Source: Spirochaetota bacterium (GTDB taxonomy: Bacteria; Spirochaetota; UBA4802; UB4802). From it: a stretch of 64,000 nt of DNA. The stretch lies in assembly GCA_040756435.1 (NCBI GenBank), contig JBFLZD010000008.1, positions 16,146 to 80,145 on the forward strand, given 5' to 3'. The notes below the pieces were generated by a model. It was not told the DNA's origin and made no database searches. It was given only the letters and a program-made list of their open reading frames with translations. Position 1 is the stretch's first letter; each line of letters opens with the position of its first letter. The position numbers were made by a program, and so were the translations under genes. Below are positions 35,300 to 44,210 of this stretch, piece after piece.

Positions 35300-36382
35300 C
35301 TATTTTGCCCACAGCAGTAGATACAGAATACCCATTAAAATGCCAAATGCCAGTAAAAGAATGGCTATGAGCACATAATTGGGTTTTACTTCTTCTTCTG
35401 CAGGCTGGACAGTAGCAGCATAAGCAGGGTCAAGTGCCACCTTAATATTTTCTTCTTCCTCATCAATATCAACAACAATACCCTTAGCAATTAAACCGTA
35501 CACTTTATAGCCCTTTTGAGGAATGGATTTAACATACGTTATACGGGCAGGAATTGGTTTAAATGTTTCATTTTCATATGCTTTCAAAGCCTGTGCTACT
35601 TTTACTGCCTGAGGATTGGTATCAATAATGGATATCATGACTCTATCGCCAGGTGCCAGTTTAGAGATATGCTTTCCTTTTATGGGCGATAATATCAAAG
35701 CTGATTTAATAATAAGCTTAACCCCATCTACACCCACCTGCGGTGCATACTCAGTTTCGGCAGTTGCAGCTGGCTGTGTTTCTGGCTTTTTGACTTGCTC
35801 ACCATCAACTATGTCACTTTTTAATTTAGGAATTGTAGCTGAATGTAACTCCATAGCAAGAGATGAAGTTGGCTGATATACAACAAGTGAATCAACCCTT
35901 TTCAATGCCAGTGTTTCCTGTATGAGCTTTCTGAAAAGGTTATCAATGGCTATCTCATTTTTTAATTCAATATTGCGGGCTAATTCATTTAATAGTACAA
36001 TATCAAGGCTTTTGATTATTTTGTCACGAAAGGTTTTTGCTAAAATCTGGTCGTAGTCACCTTTCTGCATTAGCTCTGCTATCTCTTTTTCAAAAACTAT
36101 CCAGTCCCATTCGGGGTTAATGTTTTGTAAAGTATATGACGGCGATAGAATAAGTGTTAAACCTGAAATAATTTTATATATATGATTAAAAAAAAGTAAA
36201 AATGCACCAAACATGGTGGAAGATGCAAATCGTACTTTAATGGCATACAGATCATTATAGTTGCCCGCTACCATCTGGCGAGCTTTATCCATATCCCCAT
36301 GAGTATAATGGAGTGCTATATTTATCTTTTTTGTTTGTTCTGAAAGATGCTGATATGCTTTCTCATTTTCTCCCATGAGCAT
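35300..36382 (-). CDS. Hypothetical C-terminally anchored protein
   Basis: 360 residues. An N-terminal helical part includes a hydrophobic segment (about 55-80: FGAFLLFFNHIYKIISGLTL), a central Glu/Pro/Ala-rich linker (about 200-225), a beta-rich region (225-330) and a C-terminal membrane helix (VLIAILLLAFGILMGILYLL). I recognise no family. It follows the receiver-domain gene by 20 bases on the same strand, so the two may act together, for example as receiver and membrane target, which is inference. Confidence 0.5.
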   Translation of the reverse strand: MLMGENEKAYQHLSEQTKKINIALHYTHGDMDKARQMVAGNYNDLYAIKVRFASSTMFGAFLLFFNHIYKIISGLTLILSPSYTLQNINPEWDWIVFEKEIAELMQKGDYDQILAKTFRDKIIKSLDIVLLNELARNIELKNEIAIDNLFRKLIQETLALKRVDSLVVYQPTSSLAMELHSATIPKLKSDIVDGEQVKKPETQPAATAETEYAPQVGVDGVKLIIKSALILSPIKGKHISKLAPGDRVMISIIDTNPQAVKVAQALKAYENETFKPIPARITYVKSIPQKGYKVYGLIAKGIVVDIDEEEENIKVALDPAYAATVQPAEEEVKPNYVLIAILLLAFGILMGILYLLLWAK

Positions 36383-36402
36383 AAACCCTTATGGATATTA
36401 TA

Positions 36403-36843
36403 TTATTTTTTTTGCAACGCTGCCTTAACACGTTCCAGAATAGTTCCCCTCTGGATTGGCTTCAATATAAAATCAGCAGCACCCATTTTCAATAAATCAG
36501 CAAGAACACCTTTTGTGGTTTCATCACTGATAAATACAATTTTTGCCTTGGGTTTCTTCTGGCTCAACTCATACATTAAAGCATACCCATCTAACTTTGG
36601 CATATCAAGATCGGTTGTAATAAGGTCAAGGTCAGCAGCAAGTGAATCATACAATTTTAATGCTTCTGCACCATTAGTGGCAGCAGCTATAACCTCATAC
36701 CCTTCCGATTCTAAAATCTGAATTATTTGCTTACGATGAAATTCTTTATCTTCAACTACCATCACCTTATATGGTATACCATTAGGCTTTATACCATCAG
36801 GTTTTTTTGGATTAATTGCCGGAAAATCATGTGGACTTTTCAT
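36403..36843 (-). CDS. Single-domain response regulator (CheY-like)
   Basis: 146 residues with a proline-rich N-terminal extension of about 22 residues before the receiver. The acidic pair is in KVMVVEDKEFHR, the phospho-Asp in LITTDLDMPKLDGYALMY, the Thr/Ser in IVFISDET, and the Lys in FILKPIQRGT. No output domain follows. It starts after a GAGGTAACG site and precedes the hypothetical anchored protein by 20 bases. The phosphodonor kinase is not adjacent. Confidence 0.9.
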   Translation of the reverse strand: MKSPHDFPAINPKKPDGIKPNGIPYKVMVVEDKEFHRKQIIQILESEGYEVIAAATNGAEALKLYDSLAADLDLITTDLDMPKLDGYALMYELSQKKPKAKIVFISDETTKGVLADLLKMGAADFILKPIQRGTILERVKAALQKK

Positions 36844-36891
36844 GTATCGTTACCTCTTCGTTACAAACTTAATACAAGCTATTAAAATTGT

Positions 36892-37992
36892 CTAAATTTC
36901 AATCAATTCATATTCCTCATCACCAGCACCAAGGGATGCTGCATAGGTAAAAAGATATTTCCACTGCACCGGGTAAAGTGCTGTAATATTATCCTTTGAT
37001 TCATCCTTACCAGATATACGGGAACCTGGCAATGGCATTGCCTTATTTATAAGGTCTACTGACGCCCTGTCAATAGCAATGGGATCAGTTGAAGCCAGAA
37101 TACCAATATTTGGAACAATAGGAGTATCATTCCAGTAACAACAATCACATTCAGGAGACACATTCATAATAAAATTGAAAAATGCAATCTTATTTTTCTT
37201 TAGTTGCATAAATGCGTTTACATACTCTGCTGTACGTTCAAATAAAGCAGTTGCATCTGTTTTCCACACTACCGGGATTGCATTATAAATACAGATAACC
37301 GTACATTCACCACACCCAAAACATTTATTACTGTCAATAAATGCTTTTTTATTATCATCAAATGAAATAGCAAATGCAGGGCATCTCTTGATGCATGCTC
37401 CACAGGATGTGCATAAAGCCTGTTTAACCTTAGGTTTTAAATCCGAATGCAATGACTGTTTCATGGAAGGTGGTGCACATCCCATGGCTATATTTTTTAT
37501 TGCACCGCCAAAACCATACAATTCATGTCCTTTTACATGGCTTACCACTATCATAGCATCAGCATCATGAATAGCAGAGGCCACTTTGACACTTGAATAC
37601 CATTTGCCGGAAGCGGGTATTTCCTTAAAATCGTTACCACGCAAACCATCGGCAATGATAACAGGTGCCCCACAGGAAAATATAGAAAAACCGTTCATCT
37701 CGGCATTTTTCAGATGATCTATTGCATTGCTCCGTGAACCGCGATATAATGTATTGGCATCTGTAACAAAAGGATTTGCCTTTAAATCTTTAACGCAATC
37801 TACAAAAGCACGTATGATGGCAGGTGGCAAATATGCAATATTACCATATTCACCAAAATGGGTTTTTATTGCCACAAAATCTTTTTCATTAATAATTGAG
37901 TTAACTTCCAGTTTATAGAACAATTTTTTAATTTTGCTACTAATATTTTCGCGGCTACTCATATGCATATCAATAAAATATACTTTTGCCAT
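36892..37992 (-). CDS. DUF362 protein with 4Fe-4S ferredoxin domain
   Basis: 366 residues. The DUF362 fold is seen from the N-terminus (IKTHFGEYGNIAYLPPAIIR) through the central VVSHVKGHELYGFGGAIKNI. Two ferredoxin motifs sit at about 193-240: CTSCGACIKRCP and CFGCGECTVIC, both complete CxxCxxCxxxC sets. It is a cytoplasmic iron-sulfur protein of unclear role, probably electron transfer or an assembly function. It stands 48 bases upstream of the receiver-domain gene on the same strand. Confidence 0.88.
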   Translation of the reverse strand: MAKVYFIDMHMSSRENISSKIKKLFYKLEVNSIINEKDFVAIKTHFGEYGNIAYLPPAIIRAFVDCVKDLKANPFVTDANTLYRGSRSNAIDHLKNAEMNGFSIFSCGAPVIIADGLRGNDFKEIPASGKWYSSVKVASAIHDADAMIVVSHVKGHELYGFGGAIKNIAMGCAPPSMKQSLHSDLKPKVKQALCTSCGACIKRCPAFAISFDDNKKAFIDSNKCFGCGECTVICIYNAIPVVWKTDATALFERTAEYVNAFMQLKKNKIAFFNFIMNVSPECDCCYWNDTPIVPNIGILASTDPIAIDRASVDLINKAMPLPGSRISGKDESKDNITALYPVQWKYLFTYAASLGAGDEEYELIEI

Positions 37993-38212
37993 ACCTACCT
38001 CTTTTTTTAATTCAGTTATTATTTATAGATTTAGCTAAATTGTCAATAATACTTTTTTATTACAATAATAGCTCTTTTAAATAATTACTCAAAAGATTAC
38101 AATAGCCGATAGTAACTGAAGAATAAATTATTGACATGATGTATTAATTTTCTTGCAATATTACTGTAGATATGTATAGTTTTACCATATTGTTACCCTT
38201 GGGGGGAAAACA

Positions 38213-39736
38213 TTGGAAGGATTGCAACAAAAAGCTCAATATTTTTGTAAGCCCGCTAACTACAAAGAAGCTCTTAAAATGGGGCAGGATGTTTATATCC
38301 AATTTTCGCTTTTAACACCTGAAGTAGAATCTATTATCATACGTATGCTCAGTGTTTACCTTGCTCAGCTTGACCTTCTTTATTTAAAAGACATGTTTAT
38401 TAATATTATTAAGGAATTAGTTAATAATGCAATCAAAGCAAATGCAAAAAGGCTTTATTTTAAACAAAAAAATTTGGATATAAACAAAACTGAAGACTAT
38501 CGTACAGGTATGGAAACATTCAAGGAGGATGTCTTTGTTGAAAACCCTGAATTTCTTGAACAGTTAGGACAATCAAATTTTATAGTAAGAGTCTTTTTTT
38601 CAATTACTGGCGACACTCACAAAATTCATGTAATAAATAACGTTCCCATTATCACCGAAGAAATGAATAAAATAAATGCACGTGTAAAAAAAGCTTACAG
38701 CTATTCAGATATTTCAGATGCTTTTGATGATATCCTGGATGATTCTGAAGGTGCAGGGCTTGGTTTAATTATTGCACTTATGCTTATGAAGAATGCAGGT
38801 TTTCCACCTGAGGCTTTTGCCATATCAACCAATGGCAAAGTTACCAGCGCCTCTATAAATATCGATGAAAGCTTCCGGAATATGGACCTGAAAGTAAAGA
38901 TGGCACAGGAAATAATCAACGAAGTTGAATCTTTGCCATCATTCCCTCAAAATATTCTTGAAATACAAAGGTTATGTGCAAACCCGGAATCAACAATTAA
39001 AGCAATAGCAGATAGCATCAAACGTGACCCCGGGCTTGTAACTGCAATATTGAAATTAGCCAATTCTGCAGGGTATATTACATCAAAGCGGGTAGAAACA
39101 ATTGAAGAAGCAGTTAAAATTATAGGTACTAAAGGGATAAATACTCTTCTTGTTGCAAGTGGTGTACAAAAAATACTGGATTCGCGTTACAAGAAGTTTG
39201 AGACAATTTGGAACAATTCATATAAAACAGCTTTTTATGCACAATTCATAGCAATGAAATATCGTAAGGAAAGGTTATCCGAATTTGCCTACCTGGCATC
39301 CTTATTGGCTGACATAGGCCTTATGGTACTTCTTTCCATTAAACCCGATGACATTCAGAAAATCCGTGATATAGTTGGTTTAAAACAACTGGAAAACATC
39401 TCATTGCTTGAGGAAATTTCTTTGGGAGTTAGCCATAGTACACTGGGAAGCATGATATGTCAGAAATGGAAATTTAACGATGCATTAGTCAAAGCAATAG
39501 AATTTCACCACAGGCCTCATTTATCCCCACCTCAATACCGGGATTTAATCAATATTGTTTATCTAGCATATGTTTTCAGCAGTATTGAATCCAAGAATTT
39601 CAGATTTGAAATTGCCGATGAAGACTGTCTTGACTATTTTAAGCTGAATAATAAACATGACTTTGAACAGCTACATGAATTGACAAAAGCTAAATACGAA
39701 GAGTATATTAAAACAAATCAACAGATTACACAATAA
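38213..39736 (+). CDS. HATPase-like / HDOD signalling fusion
   Basis: 507 residues starting at TTG, supported by a GGGGGG ribosome site; the next ATG would remove about 20 residues. Residues about 55-220 carry a GHKL ATPase: N box [20 protein letters not shown] and G box [17 protein letters not shown]. An HDOD domain follows ([34 protein letters not shown]), with features such as [12 protein letters not shown] and [13 protein letters not shown] lacks the full HD phosphodiesterase metal site. A cytoplasmic signalling protein; partner unknown. It lies 26 bases before glyQ. Confidence 0.8.
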   Translation: MEGLQQKAQYFCKPANYKEALKMGQDVYIQFSLLTPEVESIIIRMLSVYLAQLDLLYLKDMFINIIKELVNNAIKANAKRLYFKQKNLDINKTEDYRTGMETFKEDVFVENPEFLEQLGQSNFIVRVFFSITGDTHKIHVINNVPIITEEMNKINARVKKAYSYSDISDAFDDILDDSEGAGLGLIIALMLMKNAGFPPEAFAISTNGKVTSASINIDESFRNMDLKVKMAQEIINEVESLPSFPQNILEIQRLCANPESTIKAIADSIKRDPGLVTAILKLANSAGYITSKRVETIEEAVKIIGTKGINTLLVASGVQKILDSRYKKFETIWNNSYKTAFYAQFIAMKYRKERLSEFAYLASLLADIGLMVLLSIKPDDIQKIRDIVGLKQLENISLLEEISLGVSHSTLGSMICQKWKFNDALVKAIEFHHRPHLSPPQYRDLINIVYLAYVFSSIESKNFRFEIADEDCLDYFKLNNKHDFEQLHELTKAKYEEYIKTNQQITQ

Positions 39737-39762
39737 CACTAATTATCTACAGGGAGTATATC

Positions 39763-40659
39763 ATGTATTTTCAGGATCTTATTGCTAATCTTAATAGCTA
39801 TTGGGCAAAACAGGGATGTATAATTGCACAAGGATATGATCTGGAAGTTGGTGCAGGCACATTTAATCCTGCAACGTTTCTGCGTGTGTTGGGGCCCGAA
39901 CCATGGAATGTTGCATATGTTGAACCATCACGACGACCAACTGATGGACGGTATGGCGATAATCCTAACAGATTGCAACATTATTATCAATATCAGGTAA
40001 TTATGAAGCCTTCCCCACTAAACATCCAGGAACTGTATCTTGATTCATTGCGTAATTTAGGAATTAAACTGGAAGAGCATGATGTACGTTTTGTTGAGGA
40101 TGATTGGGAATCACCAACTCTGGGAGCTTCGGGATTAGGTTGGGAAGTATGGCTTGATGGTATGGAAATCACACAATTTACCTATTTTCAGCAATGTGGT
40201 AGCGTTGAATTAGACCCAATACCTGTGGAAATTACCTATGGCCTCGAACGCATTTGTATGTATATCCAGGGTGTTGAAAGCGTATTTGATATACAATGGA
40301 ATGAAACATTAACATATCGTGATGTACATCATCGGAGTGAATTTGAATTTTCACATTACAATTTCAATATAGCTGACATTGAATTACATTTTACACTATT
40401 TGACCTTTATGAAAAAGAGTGCTTGAAGATACTGGATTATGAACCAGTTCAGGTGGTATTGCCCGCATATGATTATGTATTAAAATGTTCCCATGTTTTT
40501 AATATCTTAGATGCACGTGGTGCCATTTCAGTAACTGAGCGTGTTGGCTATATTGCCCGCGTCAGGAATTTAGCACGCCGTTGTGCTGAGAGGTATATTG
40601 CAATTCGTGAATCAATGGGCTATCCACTTTGTAAATATGCTCAATCCGAGAAAGTTTGA
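39763..40659 (+). CDS. glyQ: Glycyl-tRNA synthetase alpha subunit
   Basis: 298 residues, full length for the bacterial alpha2beta2 enzyme: [20 protein letters not shown], then [40 protein letters not shown] and FTYFQQCGS are family signatures. It forms the catalytic centre for glycine activation and needs the GlyS beta subunit for tRNA binding. No glyS gene follows; instead the stop overlaps the start of a DHH phosphoesterase gene (TGATG). The GGGAG site upstream is good. Confidence 0.96.
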   Translation: MYFQDLIANLNSYWAKQGCIIAQGYDLEVGAGTFNPATFLRVLGPEPWNVAYVEPSRRPTDGRYGDNPNRLQHYYQYQVIMKPSPLNIQELYLDSLRNLGIKLEEHDVRFVEDDWESPTLGASGLGWEVWLDGMEITQFTYFQQCGSVELDPIPVEITYGLERICMYIQGVESVFDIQWNETLTYRDVHHRSEFEFSHYNFNIADIELHFTLFDLYEKECLKILDYEPVQVVLPAYDYVLKCSHVFNILDARGAISVTERVGYIARVRNLARRCAERYIAIRESMGYPLCKYAQSEKV

Positions 40660-41636
40660 TGGATTACTTTGCTAATCTTAAAAAATATCTCAATACCTAT
40701 GACAATTTTATTATTTCCACTCATGAAAGTCCTGACCCTGATGGACTTGGCGCAGAAATTGCCTTTAAAGAACTATTGCTAAAAATTGGGAAGAAGGCAA
40801 TAATTATAAATTCTGACCCAACCCCATCAAAATTCAGTTTCATAGATCCCAATAATGAAATAATAATATTTAATGAAAACATGAAAATTGATGATATAAA
40901 TAATTATGCAGTTTTTGTTCTGGATACAAATGACTTCGATAATATTGGGAAAGCATATCATTATATCAAAGATTCTATACGCGATGTATTTATTATTGAC
41001 CACCACGAAGGGGGAACGGATAAAATTAAATCAAACTTCATTAAAGTAGAAGCATCATCAACATCAGAAATAATTGGCAACATTTTACAGCATTTTGGAG
41101 TAATCCCATCATTTAAAGCTGCACAGGCTCTTTATGCCGGAATAATTTTTGACACCGGCTGTTTCAAGTACCCTAAAACCTCACCTATAACATTTGTATT
41201 AGCTGCACAATTAGTAACCCTGGGTGTAAAGCCATATGAAATATATCAGCAGATTTATGAAAATAATTCACTGGAAGTATTTAGATTGAGAGCACTGATG
41301 CTTTCCACAATGGAAGTCCATTTTGGTGGGAAACTCATACTGATGAAGCTAACCCCTGAAATGATACAAGAAACCAATGCGCCATTTTCCGAAGGTGAAG
41401 TTAATATCAATTTGCCGTTATCAATTCAGGGTGTTGTGGCAAGTGTTCTGATAAAACAGGACATTGGTGGTCCTGTCAAAGTCAGCATGCGCACAAAAGG
41501 CGATTTGGATGTTGCAGAAATTGCTATTGCAAATGGTGGTGGAGGACATAAAAATGCTGCAGGCTTTAAATCATTATATGATTTTGAAACCACACGATTA
41601 AAGGTATTAGACGAAATGTCACGTTTTTTTAAATAA
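40659..41636 (+). CDS. DHH/DHHA1 phosphoesterase (NrnA-like)
   Basis: 325 residues from ATG 40659, overlapping the glyQ stop. Metal-binding DHH motifs are STHESPDPDGLGAEIA, FVLDTND and VFIIDHHEGG, followed by GIIFDTGCFKYP; the DHHA1 domain ends with GGGGHKNAAGF. This is the layout of oligoribonuclease/pAp phosphatase NrnA, which degrades nanoRNA and 3'-phosphoadenosine 5'-phosphate. Some relatives hydrolyse cyclic dinucleotides, which cannot be excluded. Translation is probably coupled to glyQ. Confidence 0.88.
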   Translation: MDYFANLKKYLNTYDNFIISTHESPDPDGLGAEIAFKELLLKIGKKAIIINSDPTPSKFSFIDPNNEIIIFNENMKIDDINNYAVFVLDTNDFDNIGKAYHYIKDSIRDVFIIDHHEGGTDKIKSNFIKVEASSTSEIIGNILQHFGVIPSFKAAQALYAGIIFDTGCFKYPKTSPITFVLAAQLVTLGVKPYEIYQQIYENNSLEVFRLRALMLSTMEVHFGGKLILMKLTPEMIQETNAPFSEGEVNINLPLSIQGVVASVLIKQDIGGPVKVSMRTKGDLDVAEIAIANGGGGHKNAAGFKSLYDFETTRLKVLDEMSRFFK

Positions 41637-41674
41637 ATTATGTATAGCAGTCTTCCATTAAAATACTTTCATAT

Positions 41675-42604
41675 TCATATCAACCCTATAAGTAACTCAA
41701 TCAATCTTAAAACATCCTGATCTTTTTTGAGCAATGGATGCAAAGGCTTATTCTTTTTTACCTCAAAAATAATGTTAATACTATCCCCCTCTAAATATGC
41801 AGGTACGTCCACTTTAATACCACAGGCATTAAGTTTTTTCTTAATCTCATTAATAGAACCCATATATTCTGTATACTCCGGGTAGCGAATTGAATATATA
41901 CAATTATGGATATCATCATCTATTATAGTTTCTTTTGTTAGCAGTAATTCTATACTATCACCAAGAAGTTTATCCTTCCCCATTCTATAAATATCCTCAA
42001 TCATAACTACTATGCTGTTAAAATAATTTACCCTGAGCTGACATTGAGAAATAATTTTTTCCAGTATAATTATTGAACTTTTTGATAACCGCAACATAGG
42101 CATGACAAATTTTGGAGAAATTGATCTGGAATCAATATACTGAATGATGACCAGTGGTAATTCAAGTATTGATCTGACATTCATAAAGTCAGTTAACAAA
42201 GCAGGCAGCGATAGTTCCTGTGCTATTGCCATTATCTGTTTTTTATCAGCATTAAAATAATCATACAGTAAATATAAACTCTTAATTTTCCCAATAGTCC
42301 CTAATGCATTGTGAAACAATTTCACTCGTACTATCTGTAAAAAATCATCCATGCGTAATTCAGTGACAATCTTTGCCGGCACGTCTTTTATGCCTGCTTC
42401 CTGCGCTGCTGTAATCCTGTTATGCCCATATACAGGCATATACCCTCCCTGCCAGTTTAAGAGCAACACAGGCTCAATGATGCCATGGTGTAATACTGAT
42501 TTGACCAGTTCCCTGGACAATGGTCTTGAAATTTTAAAATAATTGTTATTACATTGAATTGCATCTAAAGGTATTGATGCAACATGACTTTCAGGACAAA
42601 TCAT
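41675..42604 (-). CDS. ParB/Spo0J nuclease-domain-like protein
   Basis: 309 residues. The first 90 residues contain a ParB-like domain: IPLDAIQCNNNYFKISRPLS followed by LVKSVLHHGIIEPVLLLNWQ and VYGHNRITAAQEAGIKDVPA. A helical middle region includes a possible HTH. The chromosomal ParB HTH and C-terminal dimer domains are not obvious, so it is probably not the segregation protein. It overlaps the stop/start of the upstream TPR gene by one base and ends a long cluster. Specific DNA or nucleotide binding is likely; the role is unknown. Confidence 0.7.
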   Translation of the reverse strand: MICPESHVASIPLDAIQCNNNYFKISRPLSRELVKSVLHHGIIEPVLLLNWQGGYMPVYGHNRITAAQEAGIKDVPAKIVTELRMDDFLQIVRVKLFHNALGTIGKIKSLYLLYDYFNADKKQIMAIAQELSLPALLTDFMNVRSILELPLVIIQYIDSRSISPKFVMPMLRLSKSSIIILEKIISQCQLRVNYFNSIVVMIEDIYRMGKDKLLGDSIELLLTKETIIDDDIHNCIYSIRYPEYTEYMGSINEIKKKLNACGIKVDVPAYLEGDSINIIFEVKKNKPLHPLLKKDQDVLRLIELLIGLI

Positions 42605-44148
42605 TATATAAGCCCTCGTAGTAATTTTGTAATCTCTTCTGGATATATAACAGTAACTTTTGAGAGCTTCTTTAAGCTTTCTTTAGCTGCCTGAGTAAGA
42701 TCAGCAGTTGTAATAAATATACCCTGTTGTGCTTTTATATCATTAATGGCCTGTGCAAAATTTCGTAACGTTATTTCACCTACATTTGTTTTATCCCACC
42801 GCCTGACCCAGACTAATACTTTATCCCTTGTTTCAGGATTAATTGCCAAAAAATCAACACCATCCGCTTCACGATATGTTTGTAATATCTGATCAACCTT
42901 AAAACCCATTTTTGACACCAATCTGTTGGAAATAATCCTGAAATTTTCAGTGTCTAATGAAATATACCTGTCCATGACATCATCTGAAGCACTGACTGTT
43001 TTTCCATCATCATAACTTATTTTAGTGGTAACAACGATATCTTTTAAATTATATTTTTTTGTACTTTTTAACCCACACATTTCCCATAATAAATTTTGTG
43101 GAAATGCATCATCCATCCATGTTGTGATAGTTTCTGTAACGGATACCGATTCTTCTTTGCTGAATTTATCAACCTCCATTTCCTTGCGCAATTGTGTTAC
43201 GAGATATTGTATATTTCTATAGTTTCTATCTCTTCGGTAAAGCTCATTCCATGCTTCATATGCTAAAGAAGTCTGTTCATTTTTTAAATATGCATATCCC
43301 AGATCATATAATGCCAGAAGTTCTGCATCATCATTTGCATTCTTTCGTGCAACATCCAGTAAATCCTGAAATAGCTTTATTCCTTCATCATGCTTTTTCA
43401 GGCGCATCAACATAAAGGCCTGAAATCTTTTTGCAAGATACAGCACATCAGGATCCTGGGCTGTATCTGCAATCCTGGAAATATATCCTAACGCCTGACG
43501 ATAATCACGTTTGCGATTACACGCAAATGCAGCAGCTATCTGGGCAATCTCTGATTGCGGTTTTATCTGCACTGCTAATTTAAAATTATCGATAGCATCC
43601 TGTATACGCATATTCTGGTAATAACATATACCCGCTCCAAAAAGAATTTCATAATTGTCATTCTTAAGCTTTACCAGTCTATCAAAATAACGCTGTGCTA
43701 TATCAAACTCTTCTTGACCAAGACAGATAAACGCAATATGGTAAAGGGATTCAATATCGGCAGGATAATTTTTAAGAATGTCCATATACGTTTGAAATGC
43801 TTTTTCAATCTCATCCCGCATATAGTATGATTTAGCCAATTTCTTTTGTACTGAAAGCTGGTCAACTTCATAATTGAATTTCCCTATTTCAAGTACCTTT
43901 TCAAAATGGATAACTGCCTGGTCAATCTCTCCTAAGGCTAAATACAGGTCAGCAATGCGATAGTGGACAACAAAATCATCAGGATATTCATCAATTACTT
44001 TTTTGTACTCAACTATAGCATCATGTATTTGATTTTGCGCAACCAGCTGTTGGGCTTTATATAAAGGGCTAAACTTTGGTCGTATATAGACAAGGTAGTA
44101 CAGGAAAGCACTTATAATAAACAAAGATACCAGAATATACGTAATCAT
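42604..44148 (-). CDS. Membrane-anchored TPR protein with nuclease-fold-like C-terminus
   Basis: 514 residues. One N-terminal membrane helix (ITYILVSLFIISAFLYYLVY), then about eight TPR units (residues 35-325, e.g. AIVEYKKVIDEYPDDFVVHY). The last 100 residues (KMGFKVDQILQTYREADGVD, then DKVLVWVRRWD and NDIKAQQGIFITTADLTQAA) resemble Mrr-type restriction-endonuclease-fold domains, with a degenerate D...QxK site (VWVRR for VQCKR). It is paralogous to the protein at 49415-50776. It overlaps the ParB-like gene. Function unknown; a cytoplasmic TPR scaffold on the inner membrane is likely. Confidence 0.65.
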   Translation of the reverse strand: MITYILVSLFIISAFLYYLVYIRPKFSPLYKAQQLVAQNQIHDAIVEYKKVIDEYPDDFVVHYRIADLYLALGEIDQAVIHFEKVLEIGKFNYEVDQLSVQKKLAKSYYMRDEIEKAFQTYMDILKNYPADIESLYHIAFICLGQEEFDIAQRYFDRLVKLKNDNYEILFGAGICYYQNMRIQDAIDNFKLAVQIKPQSEIAQIAAAFACNRKRDYRQALGYISRIADTAQDPDVLYLAKRFQAFMLMRLKKHDEGIKLFQDLLDVARKNANDDAELLALYDLGYAYLKNEQTSLAYEAWNELYRRDRNYRNIQYLVTQLRKEMEVDKFSKEESVSVTETITTWMDDAFPQNLLWEMCGLKSTKKYNLKDIVVTTKISYDDGKTVSASDDVMDRYISLDTENFRIISNRLVSKMGFKVDQILQTYREADGVDFLAINPETRDKVLVWVRRWDKTNVGEITLRNFAQAINDIKAQQGIFITTADLTQAAKESLKKLSKVTVIYPEEITKLLRGLI

Positions 44149-44210
44149 CTTTTTTCCACTCTAAAAATTATTAAAAACCATCATCTACTCTATTATCGTT
44201 ATAACTGGAA

